Source: Calditrichia bacterium
GTDB taxonomy: Bacteria; Calditrichota; Calditrichia; Calditrichales; Calditrichaceae
DNA: 8,810 nt
Reading direction: 5' to 3'
NCBI GenBank assembly: GCA_027039465.1
Contig: JALWEA010000428.1
Span: forward strand, 1 to 8,810
Positions 6,286-8,810 of the stretch are shown here, one piece after another (the first letter of the stretch is position 1; every line of letters starts with the position of its first letter). The translations under genes were made by a program, and so were the position numbers. The notes beneath the pieces are model-generated. The model made no database searches. It had not been told where the DNA came from and saw only the letters and a program-made list of their open reading frames with translations.

Positions 6286-8232
6286 ATGAGACGTTTTTTA
6301 CCATCACGATTTTTAGGCGTAGCAATGATATTGCTACTCTCCGCCGCAACCCTAATTTGGGCCAATAACGGCAAATACAGCCACTATCGGCAAAAAATCA
6401 AACCGCGGCTTTCCGCAGGCGCCCTTTTCCATTTGGGATTGCAGAATCAAGACCTGCACGTTCCCCGCACAACAGCCGGGCAAAGTTTATTGAAACCCAA
6501 TGCTTCTTTCTTTGTAACCGGCGTACCGACCCTTGACGGCCCGGTAACCGAATCGATTAATTACACGCAAGATTCGGATTTAAACGGCGGAGCCCAGGTA
6601 CCACCGGATAATGCCGGTTGCGTCGGGCCGAATCATTTTCTGTTGGCTGTGAATACTGCCATTGAATGGTACACAAAAACCGATCGCGTACAGCAAAAGA
6701 GTGAAGGTTTGAATAACTTTTTCTCATCTACCAATCCCAGCGACCTTTTTGACCCGCGCGTAGTGTACGACAGTTACAGCCATCGCTATATCGTCATTGC
6801 CGATGAGCAAAGTTCCAGCCCGAATATCAATTACATTCATTTGGCTGTTTCTGTTGATGACGATCCGAACGACGGTTGGTATTTTCAGAGAATAAATACA
6901 AAGACAATGATTAACGCCAAAGAAACCTGGCTGGATTTTCCAGGTTTGTCGGTTAGCAAAGAAGCGATTTACATCACCGGGAATATGTTCGATTTTAATA
7001 ATACTTATGTGGCTTCCCGATTGTGGATTTTGGACAAGGGACTTTACAGCGGCACTGACACATCCGCCGTTAATGTTTACGATCTCTCCACGGAAGCGGG
7101 TTTGGCGAGTCAGTCTTTCGGAAATATGCCTGCCATCATGTCCGGCCCCCAGCCCATTTTGAACGGTGATACGGTGGGAACGTTTTTGATCAGTTCGGAA
7201 TGGGACAACGGGAACGGCGACGACGATGATATTGCCGTTTACACATTAATTGATCCTTTGGGTCATTCGGGCAGTCCGGTTTTTCAAATTCAATTTTTAA
7301 ATCCCGGACAAATTCACAACAACGACGCAGGCGTTCCGGAAGCCCCGCAAAACGGCGGAGATGCCACTATTGATTTCGGTGACGACCGTGCGCAAAGCGC
7401 ATTTTGGCGCGGTGACACCCTGCTGGGCGCTTTTACGGTCAATCCTCCCACAGGACCCGATAGCGGGCAGGCTACTGTTTTTTGGTTTGCGGCCAATACT
7501 TCGGACTTGTTAAACATCGCATTGGAACAGCAGGGATACATTGGCGGAGAGGACATTGCGGCTCAAACGGCGACCGGATTTCCGGCCATTGCCAGCAATT
7601 ACAAAGGTGATATTGCCATCGGTTTTTCCGCTTCCGCTCCTTCCATTTACGCCGGTTCCTATTTCGCGGTTCATCAAAACACGGATGCGGCTGGACAGGT
7701 ACAAGCAGCGCAACCCATGCACTTAGGTGAAGATTATTACCTGCGCACTTTCAATCCGTTTCATGTCGGAAATCGTTGGGGCGATTACAGTTCCATCGCC
7801 CTTGATCCCACCAATAATTACACTTTCTGGATTTTCAATCAGTACGCCTGGACAAAAGGTGATTACGATCCTTTTTCAAAAGAAGACGGCCGCTGGGCTA
7901 CTTCCTTTGCCCAAATCGATCCCAATAGCACGCAGGCAGGCATCGGAACGGATAACAAATTGGCCTTGCAGTCGTTCGAACTTGAACAAAATTATCCGAA
8001 CCCGTTTAACCCAAGTACTCTAATTCGCTATCATTTGGCAAAAGCAGGAAAAGTTACGCTTACGGTTTACAATAGTCTCGGTCAAAAAGTTAAAACGTTG
8101 GTCAATGAAATTGAAAATGCGGGTTTGCATGAAGTTAAGTTCGACGGATCGCAATTACCTTCCGGTATTTACTTTTGCTCTTTAAAGCAGGCACAACGCG
8201 AATCTAAAATTAAAATGATTTTGTTGAAGTAA
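6286..8232 (+). CDS. Secreted protein with signal peptide and type IX secretion (Por-type) C-terminal sorting domain
   Basis: This 648-residue protein is probably exported by Sec and then across the outer membrane by the type IX system. Seen directly: a signal peptide (MRRFLPSRF, hydrophobic core about 10-25, likely cleavage after Ala26 in 'LIWA|NN'); a large body, about 30-545; a short linker; and a C-terminal tail from about residue 560 with 'NYPNPFNPST' at 569-578, 'VYNSLGQKVKTL' and 'LPSGIYF', the hallmarks of the type A sorting domain. The body has few charged clusters, many aromatic and Asp/Gly/Asn turns, and blocks such as 'CVGPNHF' (112-118), 'DPRVVYDS', 'WLDFPGLSVS' and 'RWGDYSS' (497-503). 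From memory, the VGPNH and RWGDYS blocks resemble those of secreted bacterial proteins of probable beta-propeller fold, but no catalytic motif is recognisable. A run of four Asp (312-315) in 'DNGNGDDDD' could be a calcium loop (inference). Function is unknown. Confidence 0.9.
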   Translation: MRRFLPSRFLGVAMILLLSAATLIWANNGKYSHYRQKIKPRLSAGALFHLGLQNQDLHVPRTTAGQSLLKPNASFFVTGVPTLDGPVTESINYTQDSDLNGGAQVPPDNAGCVGPNHFLLAVNTAIEWYTKTDRVQQKSEGLNNFFSSTNPSDLFDPRVVYDSYSHRYIVIADEQSSSPNINYIHLAVSVDDDPNDGWYFQRINTKTMINAKETWLDFPGLSVSKEAIYITGNMFDFNNTYVASRLWILDKGLYSGTDTSAVNVYDLSTEAGLASQSFGNMPAIMSGPQPILNGDTVGTFLISSEWDNGNGDDDDIAVYTLIDPLGHSGSPVFQIQFLNPGQIHNNDAGVPEAPQNGGDATIDFGDDRAQSAFWRGDTLLGAFTVNPPTGPDSGQATVFWFAANTSDLLNIALEQQGYIGGEDIAAQTATGFPAIASNYKGDIAIGFSASAPSIYAGSYFAVHQNTDAAGQVQAAQPMHLGEDYYLRTFNPFHVGNRWGDYSSIALDPTNNYTFWIFNQYAWTKGDYDPFSKEDGRWATSFAQIDPNSTQAGIGTDNKLALQSFELEQNYPNPFNPSTLIRYHLAKAGKVTLTVYNSLGQKVKTLVNEIENAGLHEVKFDGSQLPSGIYFCSLKQAQRESKIKMILLK

Positions 8233-8257
8233 AAGTTCTCCTTTAGTAAACACGCAC

Positions 8258-8299
8258 AACCTCTGCAGTCCTATCAGGATGCAGAGGTTTTTTATTTTT
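8258..8299 (+). terminator. Rho-independent terminator of the secreted-protein gene
   Basis: AACCTCTGCA (8258-8267) pairs perfectly with TGCAGAGGTT (8280-8289). Inside it, TCCT (8269-8272) can pair with AGGA (8276-8279), leaving a bulged G and a 3-nt loop, for a stem of about 14 bp. Six T (8288-8293), an A and five more T (8295-8299) follow on the plus strand. On the minus strand the stem is not followed by a T-run, so it is best read as a terminator for the rightward gene, although the stem could also slow transcripts arriving from anmK. Confidence 0.93.
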
Positions 8300-8810
8300 A
8301 GGGAAGACAAATTTTCCCGAGAACGGTTGCTTTTTTTGCACCGGTCACGCCGGGCACATTGGAAGGTTTGCCTAACAAAGTACTCCACCCCAAAATCGCA
8401 AACCCGATGGCTTCCTTAAATTCGCTGTTCACTCCCATTTCCTCCGAATTATACACCGGTATGTTGCCAAATTGGATTTGCAATTGTTCCAACATGAACC
8501 TATTAAACGCCCCGCCGCCGCTCACCACAACCATATCCGGCATTCCGTATTTCGGCGCAACGAAACTCGAATAATTCGTTTGAATAGCCATCACCGTGTA
8601 AAAACTCAGAGTGTGAATCATATCCACCGGACTAATATTTTTATTGTTAGCAAATTTTTTGATTTTGAGATAAAAATCCTTGCCGTAGAATTCTCTTCCG
8701 GTCGACTTAGGCGGAGGCATATTGATGTAAGAATCTATTTTCAACAGATATTTTAACAATTCATCCGACAACTGCCCTTTAAAGGCGGTTTCACCGTTTA
8801 CATCAAAGGG
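8298..8810 (-). CDS. anmK: Anhydro-N-acetylmuramic acid kinase, C-terminal part (N-terminus beyond window)
   Basis: AnmK phosphorylates and opens 1,6-anhydro-N-acetylmuramate released in murein turnover, giving MurNAc-6-phosphate for recycling in the cytoplasm. The last 170 codons are present; the family is about 370-400 residues, so the catalytic N-terminal half lies outside. Seen directly: the reading frame is open to the window edge and carries 'FDVNGETAFKG', matching the family's D-x-D/N-G-x-x-A-x-x-G stretch; the signature PPPKSTGRE (8692-8717); 'VVSGGGAFN', the ATP-side glycine motif; 'EEMGVNSEFKEAIGFAILG'; and the usual ending 'NVPGVTGAKKATVLGKI'. A TTG at 8771 could be mistaken for a start, but the homology continues upstream of it. 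The gene converges on the secreted-protein gene, and its TAA stop (8298-8300) abuts the terminator T-run. Confidence 0.95.
   Translation of the reverse strand, partial: PFDVNGETAFKGQLSDELLKYLLKIDSYINMPPPKSTGREFYGKDFYLKIKKFANNKNISPVDMIHTLSFYTVMAIQTNYSSFVAPKYGMPDMVVVSGGGAFNRFMLEQLQIQFGNIPVYNSEEMGVNSEFKEAIGFAILGWSTLLGKPSNVPGVTGAKKATVLGKICLP

Noticed and set aside
7314..8023. Open frames of 60-100 codons on both strands inside the secreted-protein gene
   Set aside because: They overlap a clear gene with signal peptide and sorting tail, and their compositions look like out-of-frame translation.
8359..8756. Plus-strand open frames of 71 and 94 codons opposite anmK
   Set aside because: They lie entirely antisense to a strongly conserved AnmK sequence and have no RBS or motif.

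Overview
The window looks like ordinary chromosome from a Gram-negative-type bacterium of the FCB (Fibrobacterota-Chlorobiota-Bacteroidota) superphylum. The strongest clue is the C-terminal secretion tail of the protein at 6286-8232, with a 'YPNPFNPST' block, a short beta-sandwich and an 'SGIYF' ending. This form is common in Calditrichota, Ignavibacteriota, KSB1 and related lineages. A 1,6-anhydro-N-acetylmuramate kinase (peptidoglycan recycling) fits a Gram-negative envelope. The exact phylum cannot be fixed from the sequence alone.

Layout, left to right. A leftward gene set occupies 1-2655. It is transcribed in the order gpmA (cofactor-dependent phosphoglycerate mutase), an APC-family amino acid permease, and an M50 (site-2-protease-like) membrane metalloprotease cut by the window edge. 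Only 12 bp separate the first two genes, and the last two share one base (TAGTG), so this is almost certainly one operon with translational coupling. An AT-rich divergent intergenic region (2656-2922) holds a 7-bp perfect inverted repeat and a good sigma70-like promoter pointing right. That promoter leads into a large SWIM-zinc-finger/SNF2 helicase (2923-6090). After a 195-bp gap without a clear terminator comes a secreted protein with a signal peptide, a large probably beta-rich body and a type IX secretion sorting tail (6286-8232). A strong rho-independent terminator follows. It lies between this gene and the convergent anmK, whose C-terminal 170 codons enter from the right edge.

The genes do not form an obvious single pathway. 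gpmA is central glycolysis, the permease and protease are membrane functions, the helicase is a DNA/chromatin-remodelling ATPase of unknown target, the tailed protein is an exported surface or extracellular product, and anmK is cell-wall recycling. I see no RNA gene, CRISPR array, insertion sequence, phage gene or toxin-antitoxin pair, and no clear new biological system. The items most worth a second look are the unannotated secreted body of the tailed protein, the large middle region of the helicase, and the unexpected operon partners of gpmA.
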